Of a stretch of 64,000 nt of DNA, positions 55,002 to 64,000 are shown in pieces. The notes beneath the pieces are model-generated. The model saw only the letters and a program-made list of their open reading frames with translations. It searched no databases and was not told where the DNA came from. The position numbers and the translations under genes are program-made. Within the stretch, counting starts at the first letter, position 1, and the number at the start of each line of letters is the position of its first letter. This DNA comes from G965216255 sp965216255 (GTDB lineage: Bacteria > Bacteroidota > Rhodothermia > Rhodothermales > Bin80), in NCBI GenBank assembly GCA_965216255.1, contig OZ244148.1, positions 1,550,001 through 1,614,000 of the forward strand, read 5' to 3'.

Positions 55002-55302
55002 TGGCTGACCGAAAAAGAATCGATCGAAATGAGTGTTGATAGAATGGCCTTAGTTGTAGCTTTAGCTGGAGGTAGGTGGGAATATTTATTGCGAATACGG
55101 GGCATTTATGCGGCTTTGTTGGGTTTCTATCCCCATTCGGACGCCCATGATACCTCCCTTCCTGTTTTCAAATCTTCGACTCAATTCGTATCTTTCAGCC
55201 GATTCATGCCCCATTCTGCCATTATAAGGGGTGTTTCACGCCAACATTCGAAACGTTCGCGTGAGATCCGTCAGAGAGCAGTAGTTTTCGTTAGGGCAGG
55301 CC

Positions 55303-56650
55303 CCCGTTGCTGAAATCCAGATCAACCCCCACAGCCGCGACGACATCCCAGCCATTCTGCTCGGGCAGCAGGCCCTCTACCTCCATCTTCCGACACGCTC
55401 CAAGGTTTTCGATCTGCTCCGTGCCCATTTTGCTAACTTGGCCGATCTGGACCGAGGCCAACCCGGAATGGACTTCTGGAGCATCTTCGTGCTGGCCATC
55501 CTGAAGCAGGGACTCAGCCGTGACTTTGATTGGTTGAGGGTCAATCACATGGATAGCGTGCGCCAGATGCTTGGGTTGGATGACAAGATGGGTGATCGTG
55601 TCATCTTCCAGAGGCAGACCATCATCGACAACATTTCGAAGCTGACGCCAGAGCTGTTGGATGAGGTCAACCAGATCGTAGTCGCCTACGGGCACCAGGA
55701 AGTGGGTGCTGCAGAAGAGTTGCATGCATGGGCAGACCGTTTTGTTGTGGAGACCGACGTAGACTGGCCGACCGATGTGCGGCTGTTGTGGGATGCCATA
55801 CAATGTGTAGTGCTGTTGGTCACTCAGGCGGCATTGAGGTACAGCATAGAGGGCTGGCGCAAGTACAGGAGCTGGCTGCGCATGCGCACTTTGCTCCGGT
55901 GGGTCAGGCGCGCAGATGGCGCACGAGAGAGGATGTACAGGCCTACTTGGAAATATGCCAGGTGGTGGTAAAGAAAGCGGAGTTCACGTTGCACGCGTTG
56001 CAGTAGCGGCCCGTGCCGCATCTAGAGATTTCGCGGAATTTGACGCACTGTGAGCGTCCGATAGAGCAGGTAGTGCGGCGATTGATCCAGGATCCCGCTC
56101 GAGGAGAAAATGTTTCGGTGTATGAAGAGCGTACCGGTTGAAACTGCAAGGGGAATGCAGGCATCATGGCCAAGTTGGGGGTGCCGGTGTGTATCATAGA
56201 AGATCGGCACCCATTCATACTCCACCACATGAGTCAGTGGGAGGGCACGGACGTAGACGCGGCCGTGCACCTGTTAACCGATACGAAAAAGCGCTACGGT
56301 GCCGTGGTTTCCTGTAGTGTGGACAGGGGCTTTTCCAGCCCAGACAATTTACCGCGTTTGAGGCAGAGCTGGGGCTGGCTGCGATGCCCAGGAAGGGAAA
56401 AGGCACGGAGGCCGATCGTGAGCGGGAAAGGGCGGAAGAGTTCGTAGCAGCGCGTCGGCAGCATCCGGCCATTGAGTCAGCGATCAACAACGTGGAGCAC
56501 CGCGGATTGAATCGAGTGCGGGCGCACGGCAAGGAGGGATTTGCGCGCAGCGTGGTGCTTTCGGTTGTGGCGGCAAATGTGCATCGACTCGGATTGATAC
56601 TGCGCCAGCGGGAGACTGAGCGGCGAGCGCGCCAGCATCTGGCTGCCTGA
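55303..56650 (+). pseudogene. ISNCY-type transposase, multiply broken (second, distinct copy)
   Basis: Pieces in different frames follow the same plan as the element at 0.3-2.0 kb but with clearly different sequence: AEIQINPHSRDDIPAILLGQ, FWSIFVLAILKQGLSRDFDW, VDWPTDVRLLWDAI, AKLGVPVCIIEDRHPFILHH, SCSVDRGFSSPDN and RQHPAIESAINNVEHRGLNR. At least three frameshifts (near 55900, 56000-56160 and 56390) and a small deletion around the HKPHTxWI motif destroy it. The left element boundary is probably close to 55002, where rfbB breaks. The right end could not be placed. Confidence 0.75.
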
Positions 56651-57031
56651 ACAAGCAAGCCGCGGACACTGCCGAGAAAAACGACGCTCACGGGCGGAAC
56701 CGGATAGCAACGTGCAGGCTGGCTGCAACAGTTGAAGAGTGGCCTATTCCACGCACGTGCATGCACTCAGCGGCATGGACACCGGGTTCTGAGTGCATTC
56801 ACCTAGGTCCGTCAGACTCCGACAATCCTGAAAATTGCCCCTGAATTGCCGTACTGGAGCCCTGTGCAAGCCGATAGGCATTCTCACCATCGGGCAATAG
56901 CTCATGCTGCGCTGGCGGGTTTCAGGGGTGTACGCGGCGGCTGACCGTCATATCTGTTAAGGGTCCTTAACGGACCTAACTGCCGCCCCAGGCGTATCCA
57001 GAAATTCTCCCACTCAGATCTTTTCGGAATT
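56651..57031. other. Spacer without a recognised gene
   Basis: Probably contains the right end of the decayed ISNCY element and the promoter region of the recombinase. No gene, hairpin terminator or RNA signature was recognised. Confidence 0.4.
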
Positions 57032-58006
57032 TTGGCCCTGCAGATTGACTCCCCATTTGCACTCGAGCCCGTTCCCCCATCTCGGCACCCTGTTTCCGCT
57101 GCGGAAGTCTCCGAGGCCACGTGCGAGGCGCTGCGCTCTGCTCGGGCCCCGGCCACGCAGCGTGTCTATGCCCTGCATGTACGGGCCTTCGGCCAGTGGC
57201 TGGAAGAGGACGTGCTAGATGCCACCCCGGTCGACGTGGCCAACTACCTGGCCGGGCCTGGCGCGGAGAAGAGCCACAGCTGGCGCGCGCAGGCGGCGGC
57301 CGCCATCAAAAGCGCCTTCGACGAAGTGGGCCTGCCCTCTCCCACCACGCACGCCAGCGTTCGGCGCACGATCAGGGGCCTCCACCGGCAGAATCCGCGC
57401 ACGCCCCGCCAGGCCGCCCCACTCACAGAATCCGTCATCGCCGCCATCGAGGCTACGGCATGCACACAGCGCAGAGGCCGCGGCGGACAGCTCGAAACCG
57501 AGGTCCAGGCCCGGCGCCGGGGGCAGCTGGATATTGCCATCATAAGGGTTATGCGCGATGCTCTGCTGCGCCGCAGCGAGGCGGCGGCGCTTGTCTGGGC
57601 GGATGTCTCGGTGGAGCCCGACGGCAGTGGACGGCTCAGGCTTGCCATGCCCACTGAGACGGACCAAGAGGCCAGCGAGCCTCACGTGGCCTACCTCACG
57701 CGCGCCACGGTGCAAGCCCTCACCGGCCTCTGGTCTCCCTACCACACCCCCGAAATGCGGCTCTTCGGACTGTGTGCGCGCCAGATATCCGAGCGCATCC
57801 GGGCCGCCGCGCGGGCGGCTGGCCTGATCGACAATTACTCTGGACACAGCGGGCGCACGGGAGCCGCCCACAGCCTGGCCGCGAAGGGGGCCACGCTCGT
57901 CGAACTCCAGCAGGCAGGCCGCTGGAAATCCCCCACCATGCCGGCCGCCTACGCCCGCAGTGCCAAGGCCGGAAGGGGGGCTGTGGCCAGACTTTTGGAG
58001 CAGTAG
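57032..58006 (+). CDS. Tyrosine-type site-specific recombinase/integrase
   Basis: 324 residues from a TTG start. The N-terminal SAM-like core-binding domain reads TQRVYALHVRAFGQWLEEDV. The catalytic domain has the first Arg in RDALLRRSEAAALVWADVSV, the HxxR box as SGHSGRTGAAHSLAAKGATL, the box-III Trp in GRWKSPTMPA and the nucleophilic Tyr in AAYARSAKAGRGAV. All core catalytic residues seem present. It resembles stand-alone phage/plasmid recombinases rather than XerC/D. No excisionase, att repeats or tRNA target is visible. It ends about 390 bp before the duplicated surface-gene segment. Confidence 0.88.
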   Translation: MALQIDSPFALEPVPPSRHPVSAAEVSEATCEALRSARAPATQRVYALHVRAFGQWLEEDVLDATPVDVANYLAGPGAEKSHSWRAQAAAAIKSAFDEVGLPSPTTHASVRRTIRGLHRQNPRTPRQAAPLTESVIAAIEATACTQRRGRGGQLETEVQARRRGQLDIAIIRVMRDALLRRSEAAALVWADVSVEPDGSGRLRLAMPTETDQEASEPHVAYLTRATVQALTGLWSPYHTPEMRLFGLCARQISERIRAAARAAGLIDNYSGHSGRTGAAHSLAAKGATLVELQQAGRWKSPTMPAAYARSAKAGRGAVARLLEQ

Positions 58007-58398
58007 TGGATATTTGGAATGATGGAGACAGAACCCCTCTGTGCCAATGAACAGTGGGACCGTCCGCTGGAGAAACTTACCCAAGATTGAAGCCTAAAGA
58101 CCACTCAAATCGTTTTCGGGCAATCACCAACAAGAATAACGCACACCGTACGTAACGCTTGTTTTTGATTTGCAAAGGATTGGGCGTTCACGATCAATTG
58201 GATTGACTGTTCAAATTCGCCGGAATAGACACGAGGAGGCATTCTCTCGGAACTGAGGCGCGTCGAGGCGTCGGTAATCCAGGACAACAACACTAACGCG
58301 CTTTATGCCCTACCCTCAGCCGGGAATAGCACGGAGATCCGTCTCTTCAAGGCCGCCCGTCAGACGCTGCAGCGTGCGACGGTCCTGCTGAAGGAGGG
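58007..58398. other. Spacer with a short orphan frame
   Basis: A plus-strand frame from about 58227 reads GGILSELRRVEASVIQDNNT, then STEIRLFKAARQTLQRATVL, and stops at 58413 inside the duplicated segment. It looks like the end of a gene of unknown type cut by the duplication boundary. Nothing else was recognised. Confidence 0.35.
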
Positions 58399-61300
58399 CC
58401 CGTCGTGGAAGTAGGATTCTGGGCGGTATATTGCCATCCAGCACGGTGGAATTATACCGTTCAACCCGGCCTGTTTGTCCCACAAACACAGTATGTTACG
58501 GCCTGCAAACCGTCGAACTCAGGAAAAGCACAGGAGCAGACAGTGTTGTAGATGCTTCCATCACCACCGTAGCGCCGCGCGCGCACTTACTCCATAGGCT
58601 ACCTGTTGGTAGGGCGATGTACTCTCGCGTGCTATCCCGGACACCGACACGGCAAGCGCCTTGCGCAACCTTACCTCGTAGCCTAGCCTGTAGTCTTTGC
58701 CCCGGTCACGGACCGTTACAGCCATCACAGGCCGGGTCACGCCCGTGCCCGCGGTAAGGGGGAATCCGTAGCCCAACTCGATCTCCATCCGCCTTTCGCC
58801 CGGAGCCCCATATATCGCATCCGCCACCGTGTCATGGCGCCATAATGCCTCGAGTCCCCCAGAGCGGGCGCGCCCCCACGACGGGCTGATTTTCGTCGCC
58901 GGGCCCAGCCCACCATGCACACCGTATTGCACCGAGCCGGCCACGCCCCACTCCGTGAACCCTGCCGCCGCATGCGAAACCAGCCCGCGGGAGCTGAATT
59001 CTGCGCGCAGCTTCCGACTCGGGTGTGCCAGACGCATCCCCCCGCCGAGCTCCAAGCCATATCCCGTCTCCGCATCTCCGCCGTCGCGCCTAAGGCCCGC
59101 CGCTACGTACGGGCTCATTATTCGGCTCGTTGTGAGCGCGGCCTCTAGCCCGGCGCGCAGTCTGCTTACCCGAATTTCCAGTGCATCCGCCGTAGTGCGT
59201 ACAAGCAGTGCATCTGCCCGGTAAGACAGGCGGCCCGCCGCTGCCGTGAGCAGCCTTCCCCGGGCCCCGACCGCTGCCAGTCTCGACCTCAAGGAGGCCT
59301 CCACACTGGCTGCACTTGCCACTTCCGCCGTGCCGCCGCCGAAGCCAGCCAGAGCCCACACGGCACTTCCACCCAGCGCGTAGCGCACGTACGGGTACGC
59401 GCCCGTATGCGACGAACTCGCCTCCCCTTCCTGTTCCGGCATCGTGAAAGTTCCCGATCCCAGGCTTCGCGCAAGAAGCAGCCCCGCCATAAAACCACGA
59501 TGCCAACGGTAATCCATTCCCAACGCCGCAGTCGTCACGTTACCCTGTAGAGTCAGCGCACCTTCGCGCCCACTATACCGCGTAAACGCACCCCGCCCCC
59601 ACAGGCTAAAAGCACCCCCTTCTGTCTCTGTTGTTACGCCCAGTGCACAGCCAGACAGGATTTCCCCCGCAGACGGATCCCATGACGGATTTACGTGCCG
59701 CAGGCTCAGCATGTCCAAGCCCCGCCCCACCCTCGGCACGCACCGGGGCGCAGAATCCAGCCACCGCATCCGCTCGTCTAAGGCTTCCACCACATGCCCT
59801 GCTGCCGCTCTGGTGAAACGCGCCACGTATTCCCCCAACACTCCTTCCAGCACCGATTCCTCTTCCACTATTGTTGCCACAGCCACGGCATTCTCAATCC
59901 GGGCATGGTCTGCCGACTCCAGTATTACGGAAAACGTCTCTTCTCTCCAGTCCCTGCCATCACGCAGGAGTGGCACGGCAACGGACTCCTCCACAGATCC
60001 GGGAGAAAATATCAGCACGCCCACCTGCGCCTCGTAGTCCAGCCCCGCCTGCGCGGTTCCGTCCACCGTGCGGTACCGTACCGTAACCAGTCGACCCGTC
60101 GCCCCCGAAAGCCGCACTCGAAACACTGCCCATCCACTATTCTCAAGGGCAACAATGTCGTCTATCCGGAGCTGCGGCATACTGTCATTGTCCAGTATCG
60201 TACCCACGCCTACGCCCTTGGCTATCCGCGCATTGGTCGCTTTGCTAAGTGATACCTGGAAGGTCTCTTCTTCCTCGTCCAGCGCATCGTCCACAATGAC
60301 AACTTGTACACTGCCCGTGCTGCTGCCAGGCTCAAACACTGCGATTCCACGGGAAGCCGTGTAGTCCGGCGGTGCCGCTGCAGAAGCGTCGGAAGTCTCG
60401 AACTGCACCGTTACCACTTCACTACTTCGCCTGCTGAGCGTCACCGAAAAGGCCGCCACCCGGGCATCCTCACTCACCTGAATGTCGTTGATGCTGAGCG
60501 TGAGATCGGCATCGTCATCCACTATCGTGCCCCTGCCTTCCATATCTCCTATATCCGCATGCACGGCACTATTGAGCCGCACCACGAACGTCTCTTCGTC
60601 GGCCTCATCCAGCGCATCGTCCAGCACCGGCACCGTGATGGTTGCCTCCACGGCACCCGCTTCCATGATCAGTTTGTCGCGCTGGCCCTCGTAATCTTCT
60701 CCCGCCTCCGCCGTCTCGTCTGCCGTGGCGTACGATACTTCCACCTGCTGCGTACTCTGCCCACTAAGCCGCACCGTAAAGACGGCACTGCCCCCGGATT
60801 CCGGTACCCGCACGTCATCAATATCCAAAACCGGCCTTGTAGAATTGCCCAGGATGGTACCCACAGCCTCGACCCGAGCCAGACTGGCGTTCTGCGCATT
60901 GAACAACCGCAGCAGAAACGTCTCGTCAGACTCCGCTATCGTATCCTCCAGTACAGGCACCCGGATTTCTCCCATGGTTTCCCCGGCTGGAATCGTCAGC
61001 GTACCATGCACGCGCTCGTAATCCCTCCCCTCTTCTGCCGACTGCTCCACCGTCTCGTAGTCCACACTCACTTCCCAGCCGCTTTCGCGGCCCAGCATTA
61101 CCGCAAATACGGCTTCTCCGTCGCCTTCACTCGCCGTAGCATCCGAGACAACCAGCTCCGACTCCGGGTCGTCGTCCACTATCCTTCCCGTCGCCTCCGC
61201 ATTCAGCGTGAATGCGCCTTCCACTTCCACTACCACCAGCTTAAGGCTTTCCTCGGGCTCATCGATCTCGTCGTCAATGAGCTCCACCTCAATCGTCTTC

Positions 61301-64000
61301 GACATCTCGCCTGGCAGGAACATCAAACTGCCCCCGCCGGCTACGTAGTCCGAGCCGGATAGCGCCGTAGCATCTACCAACTCGTACCTGAAGGTCACCG
61401 GGCCATGACTGGCCCCGTCCAGCCGCACGCCAAATGTCAGCGACCCGGCATTCTCTACCGCCCGGCTATCCTCTATGCCCAGCCCTCTCAGATCATTGTC
61501 TACAATCGTCGCCGTCGCCGTCTGCCGTGCAATATTCGCATGCACGGCTCCGCTTAGCGTCACCGTAAAGGTCTCCGGACCCTCATGCAACCCGTCGTCG
61601 CGCACGGGAACAAGTATGGTCCCCCAAGGAGCTCCAGCCGGTATCACCAGCGTTCCGGTCCGGGCGTTGTAATCCAAACCCGCCGTCGCAGTAACGTCGG
61701 TGCTCGCATAGTCCACGCTTACGACCTGCGCCGTATTGCGCACGTCCAGCGATACCGTGAACTCGGCCACACCCCCGTCTTCGTCAGTTTCTACATCCTG
61801 AATGCTCAAGTTGAATTCGTCGTTGTCCTGAATCGTGGCCTCCCCTTCTCCGTCGTCAATGGTCGCGCCCACCACTCCGCTGAGAATCATCATGAAAACT
61901 TCCGGGCCTTCCACCCGATTGTCATCAATTACCGGCACACTGATCACGGCGCTCAGCTCCCCTGCCGCAATGGCGAGAATGCCGGCCACCGGCCGATAAT
62001 CCTCGCCCCCCGTTGCCGTGCCATCGACGCTGGCATAGTTAACCGTCACCGGACCGTAGGCAGGCTGATCCATCGTTACGCTAAACTGCGCCGCAACTGC
62101 ATGCTCCAGCACCGTAATGTCCCCGATACCAACCACCGGCTTATCATCGTCCACAATCGTTACGATGGCCGAATCCCGGCCGGCTTCCACGCCTTCCGGG
62201 ATCTCTGTCAGCCTCACTACGAAGGTCTCGTCCGGTTCGACGAACCCATCTATGTGGATAGCTACATCAATGAAGGCTTTGCTGCTCCCGGCGGCGATGG
62301 ATTCGGTACCACTCGTCCCATCAAAGTCCTGGCCGGAAAGCGCCGTGCCATCCTCCAACACCCAGCCCACTGTTATGGCCTGCCCGCTTGCAGGCCGCAC
62401 GCCCAGGCGCACGGACGCCACACCCGCGGCTTCGCGTACAGTAAGGTCTTCCAGGCTCAGCGACGGAGCACCCTCGTCATCAAGTATCGTGCCCTGTCCC
62501 GAACCATCCACTACAGTCGCCCCCTCCGCGGTACCAAGGCTGACAAGAAATGTCTCGTTTCCCTCGTCCAAGTTGTCGTCCAGTACCGCTACAGAAATCA
62601 CGCCTTCAGTCTCCCCCGGCGCAAACGTCAGCACATCCGACGCCGACGCATAGTCCAGTCCCGCCGTTGCGGTGCCCTCCGCCGTAGCATAGGCCACACG
62701 GACCTCTTGCGCGCTCGCCTTACTCAACGCCACGGTAAAATCCGCATTGCCCGCAGCCTCCTGTACCGTAGCGTCGCCAATGCTCAGCCCCGCTACCGTG
62801 TCGTTGTCCCTGATCGTCACCGTGGCCTCGCGCTGCGCTACCGGGGCGCCCTGCTCTCCGCTCAGCGTGACCGTGAACGCCTCGCTACCCTCCACAATGT
62901 CATCCTCCAGCACTTCGATGTCCACACGCTGCAGCGTCTCTCCAGGAGCCAAAACCACTTCCTCTTGCAATGCCACGTAATCTGATCCGGCTATTGCCGT
63001 ACCATCGCTTGTCGCGACAAACACGCGCACCTCGTCCGACTTCGGCGAGCCCAAGGTTACCGTGAGCACCGCCGGCGAAGCATGCTCGAACACCTCAATG
63101 TCCTGCACAGCCAGCTCCGGTGTGTCCTCGTTATCTCGAATCGTCCCGATAGCCTGAGCGTCCGTTATCCGCGTTGCCGTCGCGCTGTGCAAATGCACTA
63201 CGAACATCTCCTCGTCCGCCTCATCCACAGCATCATCCAGAATAGGTACAATCACCTGCCGCTGCCTCACTCCAGCGGCGAAGATCAGCGTCCCTGTGGC
63301 CCGCACATAGTCCTCTCCCTCCACGGCCGAGCGGTCCAGGGTTTCGTAGCCGACCGTCACCTCAAACACACTCGCCGCATCCAGCGTTACCGCAAATACA
63401 GCATCACCGGCATCCTCGTCTACCGACACATCCGCGATGTTCACCATGGGCTGGTCATCCAGAATCCTGCCGACGGCCTCCCGGTCCACAAGCACCGCAC
63501 CCTGTGCATTGGACAGCCTGATAAGAAACGTCTCGTCTGCCTCGTCTGCCGCATCATCCAAAATGGCTACGGAAACAGTCTGTGCCGTTTCCCCCGGCAA
63601 AAATTGCAACTCGCCGCTTGTCGCCGTGTAGTCTTCACCCGCCACCGCTGTCTGGTCCAGTGTCGTGTAACTGGCGCTCACTTCAACGGTGGAAACACTG
63701 CTTAGAGTGGCGGTAAAGACGGCTGCACCAGCATCCTCAAACACCGCTACGTCCGCAATCGAGAGGCGCAGCGCCGCGTCATTGTCCTCTATGATGACCG
63801 TCGCCACGCCGGCCTCAATCGCTGCCGTCGTCGCATTCCAAAGCATAACCTCAAATGTCTCCTCGCCCTCATACACGGCGTCCTCCAGGATCACTACCGT
63901 AATCGTCTGCTCGATCACTCCCGGCAGAAAGGAAAACGTGCCCTCAGCCGCCAGAAAATCCTGGCCGGCTGAAGCCGTGCCTTCCGCCGTTGCAAATTCT
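58399..64000. repeat. Long direct repeat, copy 2 (paired with 2188-8446)
   Basis: Near-identical to copy 1 except for scattered single-base differences and the absence of one 657-bp block (after 60512). It includes the same 160 bp of 3' flank and continues past the window end. Confidence 0.9.
58561..64000 (-). CDS. Giant Calx-beta autotransporter-like protein, copy 2 (5' end outside window)
   Basis: The C-terminal 1800 or so residues are visible: at least 13 Calx-beta domains, the linker GEYVARFTRAAAGHVVEALD and the beta-barrel ending ALRW. Compared with copy 1 it lacks one two-domain block and has a handful of substitutions (for example SSEAFIDVA to SSKAFIDVA, HIDGLVEP to HIDGFVEP, HPRRKLR to HPSRKLR), most in the passenger. 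The frame is open throughout, so both copies seem functional. The start codon, signal peptide and the counterpart of the nine-unit array are beyond the window. Confidence 0.85.
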   Translation of the reverse strand, partial: EFATAEGTASAGQDFLAAEGTFSFLPGVIEQTITVVILEDAVYEGEETFEVMLWNATTAAIEAGVATVIIEDNDAALRLSIADVAVFEDAGAAVFTATLSSVSTVEVSASYTTLDQTAVAGEDYTATSGELQFLPGETAQTVSVAILDDAADEADETFLIRLSNAQGAVLVDREAVGRILDDQPMVNIADVSVDEDAGDAVFAVTLDAASVFEVTVGYETLDRSAVEGEDYVRATGTLIFAAGVRQRQVIVPILDDAVDEADEEMFVVHLHSATATRITDAQAIGTIRDNEDTPELAVQDIEVFEHASPAVLTVTLGSPKSDEVRVFVATSDGTAIAGSDYVALQEEVVLAPGETLQRVDIEVLEDDIVEGSEAFTVTLSGEQGAPVAQREATVTIRDNDTVAGLSIGDATVQEAAGNADFTVALSKASAQEVRVAYATAEGTATAGLDYASASDVLTFAPGETEGVISVAVLDDNLDEGNETFLVSLGTAEGATVVDGSGQGTILDDEGAPSLSLEDLTVREAAGVASVRLGVRPASGQAITVGWVLEDGTALSGQDFDGTSGTESIAAGSSKAFIDVAIHIDGFVEPDETFVVRLTEIPEGVEAGRDSAIVTIVDDDKPVVGIGDITVLEHAVAAQFSVTMDQPAYGPVTVNYASVDGTATGGEDYRPVAGILAIAAGELSAVISVPVIDDNRVEGPEVFMMILSGVVGATIDDGEGEATIQDNDEFNLSIQDVETDEDGGVAEFTVSLDVRNTAQVVSVDYASTDVTATAGLDYNARTGTLVIPAGAPWGTILVPVRDDGLHEGPETFTVTLSGAVHANIARQTATATIVDNDLRGLGIEDSRAVENAGSLTFGVRLDGASHGPVTFRYELVDATALSGSDYVAGGGSLMFLPGEMSKTIEVELIDDEIDEPEESLKLVVVEVEGAFTLNAEATGRIVDDDPESELVVSDATASEGDGEAVFAVMLGRESGWEVSVDYETVEQSAEEGRDYERVHGTLTIPAGETMGEIRVPVLEDTIAESDETFLLRLFNAQNASLARVEAVGTILGNSTRPVLDIDDVRVPESGGSAVFTVRLSGQSTQQVEVSYATADETAEAGEDYEGQRDKLIMEAGAVEATITVPVLDDALDEADEETFVVRLNSAVHADIGDMEGRGTIVDDDADLTLSINDIQVSEDARVAAFSVTLSRRSSEVVTVQFETSDASAAAPPDYTASRGIAVFEPGSSTGSVQVVIVDDALDEEEETFQVSLSKATNARIAKGVGVGTILDNDSMPQLRIDDIVALENSGWAVFRVRLSGATGRLVTVRYRTVDGTAQAGLDYEAQVGVLIFSPGSVEESVAVPLLRDGRDWREETFSVILESADHARIENAVAVATIVEEESVLEGVLGEYVARFTRAAAGHVVEALDERMRWLDSAPRCVPRVGRGLDMLSLRHVNPSWDPSAGEILSGCALGVTTETEGGAFSLWGRGAFTRYSGREGALTLQGNVTTAALGMDYRWHRGFMAGLLLARSLGSGTFTMPEQEGEASSSHTGAYPYVRYALGGSAVWALAGFGGGTAEVASAASVEASLRSRLAAVGARGRLLTAAAGRLSYRADALLVRTTADALEIRVSRLRAGLEAALTTSRIMSPYVAAGLRRDGGDAETGYGLELGGGMRLAHPSRKLRAEFSSRGLVSHAAAGFTEWGVAGSVQYGVHGGLGPATKISPSWGRARSGGLEALWRHDTVADAIYGAPGERRMEIELGYGFPLTAGTGVTRPVMAVTVRDRGKDYRLGYEVRLRKALAVSVSGIARESTSPYQQVAYGVSARAALRW

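Noticed and set aside
57032..58006. Recombinase as an integron integrase or XerC/D
   Set aside because: No integron-specific insert, attC-like sites, cassette array or dif-like site is visible; the motif context looks like a stand-alone mobile-element recombinase.

Overview
The window looks like chromosome of a Gram-negative bacterium with an outer membrane, most likely from the FCB superphylum (Rhodothermota/Bacteroidota-like or a relative). The pointers are a GWxTD-domain lipoprotein-like secreted protein, a bS16 ribosomal protein with a long Ala/Glu-rich C-terminal tail, a type-2 TyrRS, a ClpC-type unfoldase, a MqnA-like menaquinone gene and giant Calx-beta proteins ending in an outer-membrane beta-barrel. 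This placement is inference; no rRNA or tRNA gene is visible to confirm it.

Layout. 1-2030: tandem ISNCY-type insertion elements, the second with a frameshifted transposase. 2188-14295 (minus): a 3981-residue Calx-beta autotransporter-like surface protein. 14.3-16.3 kb: gene-poor. 16.3-22.3 kb: an accessory island bounded by two defective IS3-family copies in the same orientation. It holds an AAA ATPase plus DUF4276/Toprim-like gene pair (a candidate defence module), an IS21 istA fragment and an ORF-less group II intron. The right IS3 copy cuts a DUF4338 (DruA-like) gene remnant. 23.5-36.7 kb: a core block with an M20 amidohydrolase, HesB/IscA protein, clpC, tyrA, gcvT, ftsK, purE, a GWxTD protein and tyrS. 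36.9-42.9 kb: a second island, where an intact IS66 (8-bp target duplication) splits a TnpB relic, next to a Panacea-domain/small-membrane-protein pair resembling a toxin-antitoxin operon, a decayed IS1380 (5-bp target duplication) and a small unknown gene. 43.2-54.8 kb: core genes again, with the run ffh-rpsP-rimM-trmD-rplS-mqnA-smpB on the minus strand, a divergent 5-formyl-THF cyclo-ligase and two PspC genes, then polA with two M16 peptidase genes. 54.9-58.4 kb: a truncated dTDP-glucose dehydratase start, a second decayed ISNCY and a tyrosine recombinase. 58.4-64.0 kb (minus): a near-identical second copy of the Calx-beta gene, running off the window end.

The main story is a compact, ordinary core operon set interleaved with mobile-element islands in different states of decay. 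Two near-identical giant adhesin-like genes about 56 kb apart frame it. They differ in repeat number, so repeat recombination appears to be remodelling the cell surface. The best leads for new biology are the AAA/DUF4276 pair between the IS3 copies, the Panacea/transmembrane pair, and the repeat-number variation between the duplicated surface genes.
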